A DNA stretch of 64,000 nt from Gorsachius magnificus (lineage: Eukaryota > Chordata > Aves > Pelecaniformes > Ardeidae), in contig CM067081.1 of assembly GCA_034008185.1 (NCBI GenBank), forward strand, positions 22,567,821 to 22,631,820. The letters are read 5' to 3'. Positions 26,984 through 37,871 of the stretch are shown here, one piece after another. Numbering within the stretch: position 1 is the first letter of the stretch; each line of letters begins with the position of its first letter. The notes beneath the pieces were generated by a model. That model saw nothing but the letters and a program-made list of their open reading frames with translations. It was not told the origin of the DNA and made no database searches. Position numbers and translations under genes: made by a program.

Positions 26984-27600
26984 AGTGTGCCTGGGTAGCC
27001 AAGAAGGCGAACAGCATCCTGGCTTATATCAGGAATAGTGTGGCCAGAAGGACCAGGGAAATGACCATGACCCTGTACTCAGCACTGTTGAGGCCACACC
27101 TCAAGTACTGTGTTCAGTTTTGGGCCCCTCACTACAAGAAGGACATTGAGGTGCTGGAGCACGTCCAGAGAAGGGCAACAAAGCTGGTGAAGGGTCTGGA
27201 GCACAAGTCTTATAAGGAGCAGGTGAGGGAACTGGGGTTGTTTAGTCTGCAGAAGAGGAGGCTGAGGGGAGACCTTATTGCCCTCTACAACTGCCTGACA
27301 GGAGGCTGTAGTGAGGTGGGTGTTGGTCTCTTCTCCCAGGTAACAAGCGATAGGACAAGAGGAAATGGCCTCAAGGTGCACCAGGGGAGGTTTAGATTGG
27401 ATATCAGGAACAATTTCTTCACTGAAAGGGTTGTCAGGCACTGGAAGGGGCTGCCCAGGGAAGTGGTCGAGTCCCCATCCCTAGAGGTATTCAAAAGACA
27501 GGTAGACAAGGTGCTTAGGGACGTGGTTTAGTGATGGACAGGTATGGTTAGACTTGATGATCTTAAAGGTCTTTTTCCAACCAAATGATTCCATGATAAG
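26984..27600 (+). mobile_element. CR1 LINE fragment, 5'-truncated, in intron 5
   Basis: Starts at CR1 sequence for [20 protein letters not shown]. The C-terminal 163 codons of ORF2 from the first Met (27040-27531) are open: [77 protein letters not shown]. They end at the expected TAG, followed by a 3' UTR and the tail caaatgattccatgata. The intact frame suggests limited age. It is antisense to ATP8A2. Confidence 0.94.
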
Positions 27601-27639
27601 GGTTTGCTGAGGTTTCTTCCCTGATTCTTCAGGGGAGGG

Positions 27640-27705
27640 GTGTTAGTTGGTGTGTTTTGGTTTGAGTGGGTTTTTGGGGGGGTTGTTTGTTTGGGGTTTT
27701 TTTAA
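27640..27705 (+). repeat. G/T-rich low-complexity tract after a CR1
   Basis: T and G runs including GGGGGGG and GTTTGTTTGGGG, about 40 bases after the 3' end of the CR1 at 26984-27600. It is probably an expanded simple repeat. On the gene strand it reads A/C-rich and lies in intron 5, about 330 bases after the exon 5 donor. Confidence 0.7.
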
Positions 27706-28035
27706 AGAATAATCAGGATAGAGTTTGGCAGGGGAGAAAATTGTTTGGTTTTCTTGGAGGAGCTGATAACTGTATCACTTTGGAATTTATAAGTTCACAT
27801 AATTTCAAGGTTGTCCAATAATCCCCCCCATGCCTCGCCCCCAAGTCTTCCACTATAAGCATCAGTCTGAAACATCTACACAGTAAAATCTAACATACCA
27901 ATAATTACCTAGTCCTAAAAGATGCATTCTCCACCATCGTGACTGTTTAAGCAATAGAATTGTTCAAAAATCAGTGCTCTGGTATTCACTTATTTGCACT
28001 TGAAATGTTTAACTTAAACACTGTTTAAGTCTTAC

Positions 28036-28081
28036 CTATTGTTTTCTTTTTATTCACTGCACTGTCTGCCTTATGCCTTTT
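28036..28081 (-). CDS. ATP8A2: ATP8A2 coding exon 5 (46-base small exon)
   Basis: Residues 129-144: KRHKADSAVNKKKTI plus one base of a Val codon. It corresponds to the mammalian KRHKADNAVNKKKTIV, with N-to-S at one site. It starts the actuator domain on the cytosolic side after membrane segment 2. The acceptor is ccttgcag|A and the donor is ATAG|gtaagac. At 46 bases it is short for a vertebrate exon. On the transcribed strand an A/C-rich tract (28186-28272) lies about 105 bases upstream of the acceptor and could affect splicing; that is inference. Confidence 0.94.
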
Positions 28082-28185
28082 CTGCAAGGAAACAAAACAT
28101 TTCATTACACCTCATTACAGATTCCAAAACCATTAGAGCTAGAAACATGACAAACTGCAAGATGATACCTTAGGTCATTTTTGCC

Positions 28186-28272
28186 TTTATGGTTTTTTTT
28201 GGTTTGTGGTGGGTTTTTTTTGTTTTGTGGTTTGTTTTGGTTTGGGTGTGTTTTGGTTTTGGTTTTTTGTTA
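28186..28272 (+). repeat. G/T-rich low-complexity tract next to exon 5
   Basis: Runs of T separated by GG, GTGG and GTTTTGG units. On the gene strand it reads as A/C-rich sequence (CCAAAACC-like units) about 105 bases before the exon 5 acceptor. CA-rich RNA of this type is bound by hnRNP L-like proteins in general; an effect here is only inference. Confidence 0.85.
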
Positions 28273-28969
28273 AAGCCACACAGATCATCTAAATCCAAAT
28301 GGTCTGTAAAAAAAATATAATTTAACTTTAAAGTCAGAGTCCTTGTGTTGGAAGACAGGCTCAAGCCTGGATCAACAGCAAAACCCCTAAGTCTCCAAAA
28401 CCATTTTTTGGAAGAAAAACAAGAGGAACAATAAGAAACAGTATATTTAGATGACAGCTGTACTATACATTCTATAAGCTGTTTGTTTAGACTGATTTCT
28501 AAATTATTCTATTCATCAGAACTTTGCAAAGCTGAAAGACTTCTTTATAATAAGCAGTATCCAAGTACAGTAGTGCAGATTTTCCTCAAAACAGTTTGCT
28601 CCGTGCTAAAGTTGCTTTCCCCCTCACCCATTTTCAAGACCAAATAAAAAAGCCACATATCTGTCAGAACTCTACAGTGCCTTTCTAGCCAAGCCTTTCT
28701 AATAAAAGCATGAATAAACAAGTTTAAAGAGGTAGAAACAAGTGTCCTGACTTCTACTGTTTCCTTGTTCACCATCTATAATAAAAATACTTAATTTATT
28801 CTCAGTGTGCTATAGAAATTCTAGTCAAGTTCAGAGCTTTGAAAGTCAAAAGGGTATTTCACTGCTGTTAAAGAAAGACTCTGTAGACTTCAGTTCCATA
28901 GCTTTGTGGCATTTTGCGGCTTTTTTGAAACACTGTCTTTAACACAGACTTCCCCATAATTATACTTAC

Positions 28970-29068
28970 ATAGTCTTCTATGATTTCTTTGATGCCAGCA
29001 ACTGTTAAAATAAATAGCAATGGCACCAAGGTGGTATATCTTCCTGTTGGAGAGACATCTGGAATTTG
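28970..29068 (-). CDS. ATP8A2: ATP8A2 coding exon 4 (membrane segments 1-2)
   Basis: 99 bases, exactly 33 codons, residues 96-128: [19 protein letters not shown] followed by [31 protein letters not shown] is nearly invariant in class-1 P4-ATPases and forms the outer turn between membrane segments 1 and 2. Segment 2 runs about residues 106-124. The acceptor is tcacag|CAA and the donor is TAT|gtaagt. The acceptor is only about 90 bases from the truncated 5' edge of an antisense CR1, so the region around its branch point has been rebuilt by that insertion. Confidence 0.95.
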
Positions 29069-29157
29069 CTGTGAATAGAGGGAGAAGAAATACCTGTTTT
29101 ATATCTGTATTTAAAATTAGTTTCTAGCAAATTTAGAACTTTATGCAAAACTCTCAG

Positions 29158-30700
29158 AGGAAATGGGACCTGATGAGATGCATCCCAGAGTCCTGAGGGA
29201 ATTGGCCAATGTAGTCGCCAAGCCACTCTCCATGATATTTGAAAAGTCATGGCAGTCAGGTGAAGTCCCTGGTGACTGGAAGAAGGGAAACATTGTGCCC
29301 ATTTTCAAAAAGGGTAGAAAGGAAGACCCTGGGAACTACCGACCTGTCAGCCTCACCTCTGTGCCTGGGAAGGTCATGGAACAGATCCTCCTAGAAGCTA
29401 TGCTAAGGCACATGGAGGCCAGGGAGATAATTCGAGATAGCCAGCATGGCTTCACCAAGGGCAAGTCCTGCCTGACGAACTTAGTGGCTTTCTATGATGG
29501 TGTGACAACAACAGCGGACAAAGGAAAACCAATGAATGTCATCTATCTGGACTTCTGCAAAGCCTTTGAAATGGTCCCCCACAACATCCCTCTCTCTAAA
29601 TTGGAGACCTATGGATTTGATGGGTGGACTGTTTGGTGGATAAGGAACTGGCTGGATGGCCGCATCCAGAGGGTAGTGGTCAATGGCTCGATGTCCGGAT
29701 GGAGACTGGTGATGAGTGGTGTCCCTCAGGGGTCCGTACTGGGATCGGTGCTGTTCAATATATTCATCAATGACTTAGACAGCGAGATCGAATGCACCCT
29801 CAGCAAGTTTGCGGATGACACCAAACTGAGTGGTGCGGTTGACACACCAGAAGGACGGGATGTCATCCAGAGAGACCAGGACAGGCTGGAGAGGTGGGCC
29901 TGTGTGAACCTCATGAGGTTCAACAAGGCCAAGTGCAAGGTCCTGCACCTGGGTCGGGGTAACCCCCAGTATCAGTACAGGCTGGGGGAAGAAAGGATCG
30001 AGAGCAGCCCTGCCGAGAGGGACTTGGGGGTGCTAGTGGATGAAAAGCTGGACATGAGCTGGCAATGTGCACTGGCAGCCCAGAAGGCCAACCGTACTCT
30101 GGGCTGCATCGGAAGAAGCGTGGCCAGCAGGTCAAGGGAGGGGATTCTGCCCCTCTACTCTGCTCTGGTGAGACCTCACCTAGAGTCCCGCGTCCAGCTC
30201 TGGAGCCCTCAGCACAAGAAGGACATGGAACTGTTGGAGCGGGGCCAGAGGAGGGCTACTAAAATGATCCGAGGGCTGGAGCACCTCTCTTATGAGGACA
30301 GGCTGAGGGAGTTGAGGTTGTTCAGCCTGGAGAAGAGAAGGCTGCGGGGAGACCCGATTACGGCCTTTCAATATATAAAGGGGGCCTATAGGAAAGATGG
30401 GGACAATCTTTTTAGTAGGGCCAGCTGTGTCAGGACAAGGGGTAACGGTTTTAAACTAAACCAGGGTAGATTTAGACTAGATATAAGGAGGAAATTCTTT
30501 ACAACGAGGGTGGTGAAACACTGGAACAGGTTGCCCAGAGAGGTGGTGGAGGCCCCATCCCTGGAAACATTCAAGACCAGGTTGGATGGGGCTCTGAGCA
30601 ACCTGATCTAGTTAGTGGTGTCCCTGCTCACTGCAGAGGGGTTGAGCTAGACGACCTCCAGGGGTCCCTTCCAACCCAAAACATTCTATGATTCTATGAA
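29158..30700 (+). mobile_element. CR1 LINE with open reverse transcriptase frame (482 codons)
   Basis: A 5'-truncated CR1, about 1.54 kb long, running from inside ORF2 to the tail attctatgattctatg. From 29163 to 30611 the ORF2 frame is open for 482 codons. It covers most of the reverse transcriptase domain: [11 protein letters not shown] (motif A region, codons 128-138), GVPQGSVLG (186-194) and the catalytic FADD (216-219). The C-terminal end of ORF2 follows ([18 protein letters not shown]-like [17 protein letters not shown]) and a stop at the normal place. Motif A usually reads KAFD; here it is KAFE. The endonuclease and the RT start are missing, so the copy cannot move by itself. It is antisense to ATP8A2, in intron 3, and ends about 90 bases from exon 4. 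Confidence 0.95.
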
Positions 30701-30795
30701 AGAACACAGAACTTTCTGATTTGTGCCTGACTGACATCCAGTTTTAGTGGGCAAAGTAACTTAAGCTCTCTGCAGATTTGAAGGAACTACCACCA

Positions 30796-31337
30796 TGATT
30801 GTCCCCCTGTACTCTGTACTGGTGAGGCCACGCCTCAAATACCATGTTCAGTTTTGGGCCCCTCACTACAAGAAGGACATTGAGGCACTGGAGCATGTCC
30901 AGAGAAGGCCAATGAAGCTGGTGAGGGGTCTGGAGCTGAGAAGCAGCTGAGGGAACTGGGGTTGTTTAGTCTGGAGAAAATGGAGAAAAGGAGGCTGAGG
31001 GGAGACCTTATTGCCCTCTACAACTGCCTGACAGGAGGCTGTAGCGAGGTGGGTGTTGGTCTCTTCTCCCAGGTAACAAGCGAAAGGACGAGAGGAAAAA
31101 TGGCCTCGAGGTGCACCAGGGGAGGTTTAGATTGGATATCAGGAACAATTTCTTCACCCAAAAGGTTGTCAAGCATTGGAAGTGGCTGAGTCCCCATCCC
31201 TGGAGGTATTAAAAGATGGCCGAACAAGGTGCTTAGGGACATGGTTTATTGGTAGACTTGGTAGTGCTAGGTTAATGATTCTACTTGATGATCTTAAAGG
31301 TCTTTTCCAACATAAACAATTTTATGATTCCATAAAG
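30796..31337 (+). mobile_element. CR1 LINE fragment, 5'-truncated, in intron 3
   Basis: Starts in the CR1 segment for [15 protein letters not shown] sequence. It contains the frame for [20 protein letters not shown] and [16 protein letters not shown], then the tail ttatgattccataaag. Small gaps relative to the 26984-27600 copy (around the EHKSYKEQ region and near WKGLPREV) break the frame. Both copies share wording and so belong to one subfamily, different from the larger CR1 just before it. Confidence 0.92.
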
Positions 31338-31624
31338 TTAGAAGATTAGGTTTTTGTACTTGCTTTCTACTCTATTTCTCCTCTACACAAGAAAAGCATT
31401 CAACTGATGTAATTCAACTGGAAGCACTGATAAACTGGACTATCTAAACAGTCAGCAGTTCCACAAGAATCCACCAATGTTTTTCTCAGCGTGATCAATA
31501 GCTCCATGTTTTACAATACTACTTCTTGTTTTCACTTGTTAGAAAAAGTAGCTTGATTTTGTGAACTACATTGGAATAAGTCTTTAAATTGCCTTCTAAT
31601 TTCAATTATAAAGTACACACCTCA

Positions 31625-31882
<258 letters not shown>

Positions 31883-32162
31883 TCATACAGGAATTAGGAC
31901 CAAAAAGTTTGAAGTAGGCTTCCAAAAGCCAACATTAGAAAGGTCATACAGTAAAGACAAATACAGAACATAAAGGAAGTAAGTTGCCTGTGTTATGAGG
32001 AAGAGTAGTTTTGTACAGAACAAAAGAGGTTATCACACAGACCCAGAAGGCTGACAGTCCCACTTGAATCAGTGGTACCTTCATTACTGGATAAACCACC
32101 AAGTAATTTACTGTCCATCCAAACTTCATCATGATGAACAGGCAACCTTCGACCACAGTTCC

Positions 32163-32182
32163 AAGCACTTGATCAAGTGCTT
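32163..32182. repeat. 20-base perfect palindrome
   Basis: The sequence equals its own reverse complement over 20 bases, centred on TGATCA (AAGCACT-TGATCA-AGTGCTT overlap). It lies 325 bases upstream of exon 3 on the gene strand. It could be a protein dimer site or chance; nothing nearby supports a function. Confidence 0.6.
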
Positions 32183-35100
32183 AAACCCATGCTTTGATAA
32201 GGGGTAAGTGCTGAGGAGAGGCAGTTCAGAACCACTCTATACTCAGTTATGAATAATCCACCAGAACAATACACACTTTCAGATTAATCTTTCCTGGCTA
32301 TTTTTCCCCAAGTAGTTATATTACTATTTCTTCTGCCTCAAAACAAAAGTATACTGCGCTAACTAATCTCAAAAATCTGTGCAGTTTCTTGTCTTCCTCA
32401 CATCAAACCCATGATGGGCATGAGTACAACTTACAGAAAAAAGCATCCATGATGACAAGAAGGTTTAACCATTCAATTTTTAATTGAGTTCTAAAAGCCA
32501 CCCCCATCTTGTCAAGTTACCGCAAGCAACCTAAGAGAGGTTAAGACTCTTAGGTGCAAGTCCTCACTGTCTGAACACATTAGTTGCAACCCAGTCATCT
32601 ACGTACCTTCCTGAGACAGGTTCTACAGCATAAATTTTCTTGCACTGAGCTGTATGGGAGTGAGTTTATCTAGTAGCATGTAGTGTTCCATTACACAAGA
32701 AAAAAAATATTTTTTGAGTAAGAGCAACTCTGCCTTACTTTTCTCCACTGAATTTGCACAGCACCTGCCCCCACTGTTAGCTACTGGGCATCAGCATATG
32801 GAGCTTTAAGAGCCAAGTGCTTGCAACTGTAGCTCAAGTGTCTTCCCCCAGACACCAAATGCAAGCTCTGCAAGAGCCAGACAACCTGTGACAGGAGTTT
32901 TTTGTGTTTTGGAGTACCATTTTGTTTGGGTTTTGTTTGCTTGTTTTTTTAAAGAAGGCTTTTATTTCCAAGGAACTAAGAGCTCCAAGATACTCCTTTC
33001 AAGAAAGAAGAAAATTGCTTCCTGAAGCTCTAACAACACAACTCCTCAAACACAGACAAGATGCTGTTTTACTTATGTTTCCTAGAAGTGTCAAGAGCAC
33101 TTTTCCATTAAGGCTGGTCCTCTACGTGAACTGCTTTTCTCATTCTCTCCCACCAATAAGCCTCCCAGATCAACTGAAATCCATGGCATTACTGTTCACA
33201 AATCACAAAGGGCTATAATAATCAAATGCTTTATCTACAATTATTTGCCTTTCACAACTGACTGCTATGGATAAAACTTTTATTACAACCTTGACCCACA
33301 GGCGATTAAACTCAGTGGGGTTCTCTTCTACTTATCTTTGTACATACAAGGTTAGAGAATGGCTTTCTCCAAGACCATTTATTTGCCTTAACCATTTTCT
33401 TCCCCATCCCCATTTAACGATATACTGCTGCATCTTCCAAAATCAAACAGTAACAAAGGACAATATGGTATTATTTGTTATACAAAGCTCTATTTTGGAC
33501 ACTAGAGTAGAATCAGGGGGGCAAGTGAAACAAAATAATCAATTCAAAAGCAATTAAGATCCCATCTTATTAGACTGTGGTAGTTACATCTCAATTTCAC
33601 CTGGCGTCCTATTCAAGCAATTACAAGCCCCTACTAGGTTTGATGCAAATCAGTTATTACTTCAACAGGATCTCTAAAAAAGGCAACGTGACAGCATTTC
33701 TAGCACTACAGCCCAGAGACTTCCTATTGCTACTACTGCTCAGCAGAACCCTGTATTAAAATACTCAATGTGATATTTTACAGGAGTTGCAGGTGGTCAT
33801 ACTTCAACATAGATTACACCAAGCCAACTGAGTTAAAACATACATCTGGGTTTACATCATGTAATATAGTACGCTTACAGTATAAACAAAATTATTTCCT
33901 TCAAATGAAATTAGTTTCTTCCAACTCTAAGTATTTTTTTGTTTAAAGCCACATTCACTTGGTCCCACATGTAATAACCTTCCTATAATACAGAATGTAA
34001 TTAAACATATGTCTCAGAAGTACCTTGTGACTTTAAAAAGATGGGTTAATCAAGTTAATAGTTTAAGCCTACCATACAAGTGAATTCCCCGAGCAGTACT
34101 AATTAGAAATCAAGAGCCGAGTGATTTTTATACAAAAATACTATTTCCCTGGACATGACATTGCTAGGACTATATTAGAGCAAGAATTTGTCTGATGGCA
34201 ATTAAGCCAAAACACCTATTAAACAACATACTGCCATTTACTAACTCTACAGTTAACTGGTGCAAACAATATTCTTACTCTAATGATCATGTTAATGCCA
34301 ACACAATAAGGCTCTTCTGAATGAGCTTTATTCATATTAAGTCACTCCCATCCTTTGCTTCAGTAACATGACAGAAAATAGGTGCAGTTCTAATTAGAAA
34401 GGGGCACATTCAGCTGTTACCATGCAGACACAGAACAGCAACCATGTGTATGCATAAAAAAAAGGTGCATGTTATTATTCAAAATTAAAGCTTCTTATGA
34501 AAAGCTAACTAATACTCTAATCTGGGCAGGAGTATTTGGTTATTTTGGCTCTGAAGAACAGCCCTCTAAAGGACAAATTCAATAGTTACAAATGTAAGTG
34601 CTCCCTCCCAACAGATGCATTGAAGATGACTTCAGGATAATCAAAGCTCAGAAATAAGTTAAAATCTGCAGGTGAACAGGTAGAAAATTCAGGCAGCTCA
34701 CTCATAGCAGTATTTTGGTCACTGCAGATGATATCTGCTCTGACCAGCCCAAATCAGAGGCATCTTATCTTCAAAGTGCCTAGTACCCAACTCCAAGAAC
34801 ACCAGGTCTGCAGCTCACAGAACAGGTTGTGGCAGGGGGCGGAGGGGAGCACATGCAGGAAACCAAATAAACTGGCTTTTCCCAACACAACAGCAGTTTG
34901 CTATGCAAACCTTGCTTAACTATACAAGTTTATTGTTTAAACAGGTGTGCAAACATTAGAAGAGGTCCGTTTTCTCTATGTCTGCAACTTAATTCATATA
35001 AGTAATGTTCCAAGTTGCACCACTGTGCAAGTCAGGAGGAACACTACCAGAAATACTGTTAAATAAACAAGTTCGGATACACATCAGTATAGCTGGAAGA

Positions 35101-37154
35101 GCCTGGCCCTGCTGTTTCTACAGCAGTGCAGAGATTTTTTGGAATGCAACCACTACAGTTTGGAAAAGGTTAGTGTCCTTCACATACTTTAAACTCATTA
35201 CTGTGCTATTAGAGAGCACCAAGAATTAGTTATTTTGATAATACTCTCATGAAATGTAGCACAGTAAGCTGAGAAACTCAATAATAGTTTTCTAGTATAG
35301 TTCCCCCATTTGTTAACATGGAATTTTTGCACAACTCCCATAGTTGCCATCTTCCCTGTTTCCCCAAAACTTTTAATCAAGTCAAGTTTTATTCTATTGA
35401 ATCACCCCTGAAGCAGCAAAGGCTGCCAGTAATAGAAGCAGAGGAGTTACCTCCTCAAGAACTGTATGCATGCCGGCAATGTTCAGCTGAATACAGCTCT
35501 GCATTTTCCTTGTCAGCTATTTAAGCACTTCCACACCTTCCTTGACAATTTAGATTGACAACTCAGACAAACTTCACCTTCAGACTAACCACAATAAAGA
35601 AAACAGGACCTCCTTGAAACACGCGTAGTCTCATTTCCAGGCTGATAAGTACAACAAAACTGTCCTTTCCTAGGCCACTATCCCAGAGCTATCATTCCTC
35701 CATTCACATACTTGAAATACTCTCAACTCTGAGAGCCGAAGAATGAGAGCTGCTTGGTGTTAGTGTTTTTAACACACACCAATTTGCAGGAACAATTACT
35801 AAGCAAGCCAGACACAGACATCTGAACCACAGCAAAGGGGCTGTGTAATTGAAGTGAACGTTAAGGATCTCAACTCTTCTCTCACCAAGCAGGCTTTGTT
35901 TCCATTAACATGTACAGAAGGTCAGATGTCCTGTAACAGAGAAGGAAGAAAAACCGTAAAAAACAAGGTGATCTGCTTGAAATAAGGGCTCAAATACTGT
36001 CTTCAGCGTAACTGTGTGCACTTGCTCAGGTCCTACAGGCACGTTACACTTCTTTTAATGGCAAGATTGACATTGGCTTCAGAGGTTCTGCAGTAGCTCT
36101 CAAGTACAGAAGCAATACAAGCACAAGCTACCTCCAAGACAGTCACCTGCTGCAGGAGGCTCAGCAGCAAGCTTTACATATTGTAAGTGATATTTAACTA
36201 CACTAACACAAGAACCAACAGGCAATTATTACACTGGATACAGAGAAAGTTCATTCATAAAGACCATCTCACCAACAAACAACACTGCCACACAGAATAC
36301 TGGCTGGGTTGTTACAAATCCGGATGTCACAAACAAGCTTTTTAGTAGTTGCATTCTTATGACAGCAAAAGATCATATACCTGTCCTCGCAACATATGGA
36401 AAGTGGTGTATTTTGGTCACGAAACTCGCTGGAGAGACACAAAAATCAACTGTTTACAAATTCCCCAAAGAACATATCCTGAAGGCTTTAAGGAGCAGTG
36501 ACTTACATGCCTATGCAATGATTGTTGGTTAACTGGAAGCTAGGTCCTAAACAACCAGCGTTGGTTTATTCTAGCAGGCAGCTGTTTCTGTCTGAACCAG
36601 AGCAGCCCCTAATCTAATTAAAGAGCTCTACTCTGTCAGATGAGCCCTTGAGCCTACAGTTCCTGCAAAGGAAGACTAGCCCGTAAGGGTTTCACTACTC
36701 TGTATGGCCTGTACGCTTCCATCAGCCAAGAAAAGGGCATGTGATGCTTAAATAATCCACCGTTTGAGACTGCCTCTCAGCTCAGGTCAGAGTAGAGGAG
36801 TGCAGAAGGAGCTAAATTTGCTCTTGCACTGTAAAAAGTGTGTAAATTGAATCCTATATTATTGCTTAAAGCAGAAATGCCTGACCAGAGCAAGACAAAG
36901 AATCAAGAGCTATCACATTAGAATACCTGTCACCCAGCTCTGTAGCAACCATTACCCATAGCTCAAATGCCCATTTTGTTTCATCTTTTCCTGTGCTCCC
37001 TTACAGCCTCTCTATAGTTACAATAATGTTTTGTACATACAAATTCATATATTGTCAAAAGATGAAACAAGTCATAATTTTGCTTAGAGGACATTCTTCT
37101 GCCTAGCCACTGACACATCAAGCCCTGAAAGATTTTTCTAACAAAAATGCAGCA

Positions 37155-37871
37155 CGGGCTGGGATCCACCCAGCTGGGGAGCAGGTCTGTGGAAAGGGAC
37201 CTGGGGTCCTGGTGGACAAAAAGCTCAATATGAGTAAGCAGTGTACTGCTGCAGCAGAGAAAGCCAACAGGATGCTGGGTTGCATCAACAAGGGCATCAC
37301 CAGCAGAGATAAAGAAGTCATTATCCCATGCTGCTCAGTGCTTGTCAAGCCACACCTGGAATACTGTGTTCAGTTTTGGTCCCTGCTACGCAAGAAAGAT
37401 GTGGACCAGCTGGAGAGGGTCCAGGGAAGGGCCACAAAGATGATCAAAGGACTGGTTAATCTGAGGAATCCTCATATGAGGAAAGGCTCAAAGAGCTGAG
37501 TTTGTTCAACCTTGAGAAAAGAAGGCGTAGGGGAGACCTTATCACCATGTTCCAGTATTTCAAGTGTAGCTACAAAGAAGATGGAGACTCCCTTTTTACA
37601 AGGAGTCACATGGAAAAGACAAGGGGTAATGAGTACAAGTTACTCCTGGGGAGATTCTGATTGGCCACAAGAGGAAAATTTTTCACAATGAGAACAATCA
37701 GCCATTGGAATCATCTCCCCACAGAAGCAGTGGATCACACAACATTGCGCCCTTAAAATTTAGCTGGACAGGGTGCTGGGCCATCCTGTCTAGACCACGC
37801 TTTTGCTAAGAAAGGTTGGACCAGATGATTCCTGAGGTCCCTTCCAACCTGGTATTTTATGATTCTATCAA
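37155..37871 (+). mobile_element. CR1 LINE fragment, 5'-truncated
   Basis: Starts with the CR1 segment coding for [22 protein letters not shown] sequence and passes through AEKANRMLGCINKGITSR and PHLEYCVQFWSLLRKKDVD. After a frameshift it continues to the tail ccttccaacctggtatttta tgattctat. Only the end of ORF2 and the 3' UTR remain, with several small frame breaks. It is antisense to ATP8A2, in intron 2. Confidence 0.92.

Noticed and set aside
31944..32168. 74-codon hydrophobic minus-strand frame just upstream of exon 3
   Set aside because: Looks like a membrane segment but does not match P4-ATPases or any family I know, and no ATP8A2 residues are missing between exons 2 and 3.
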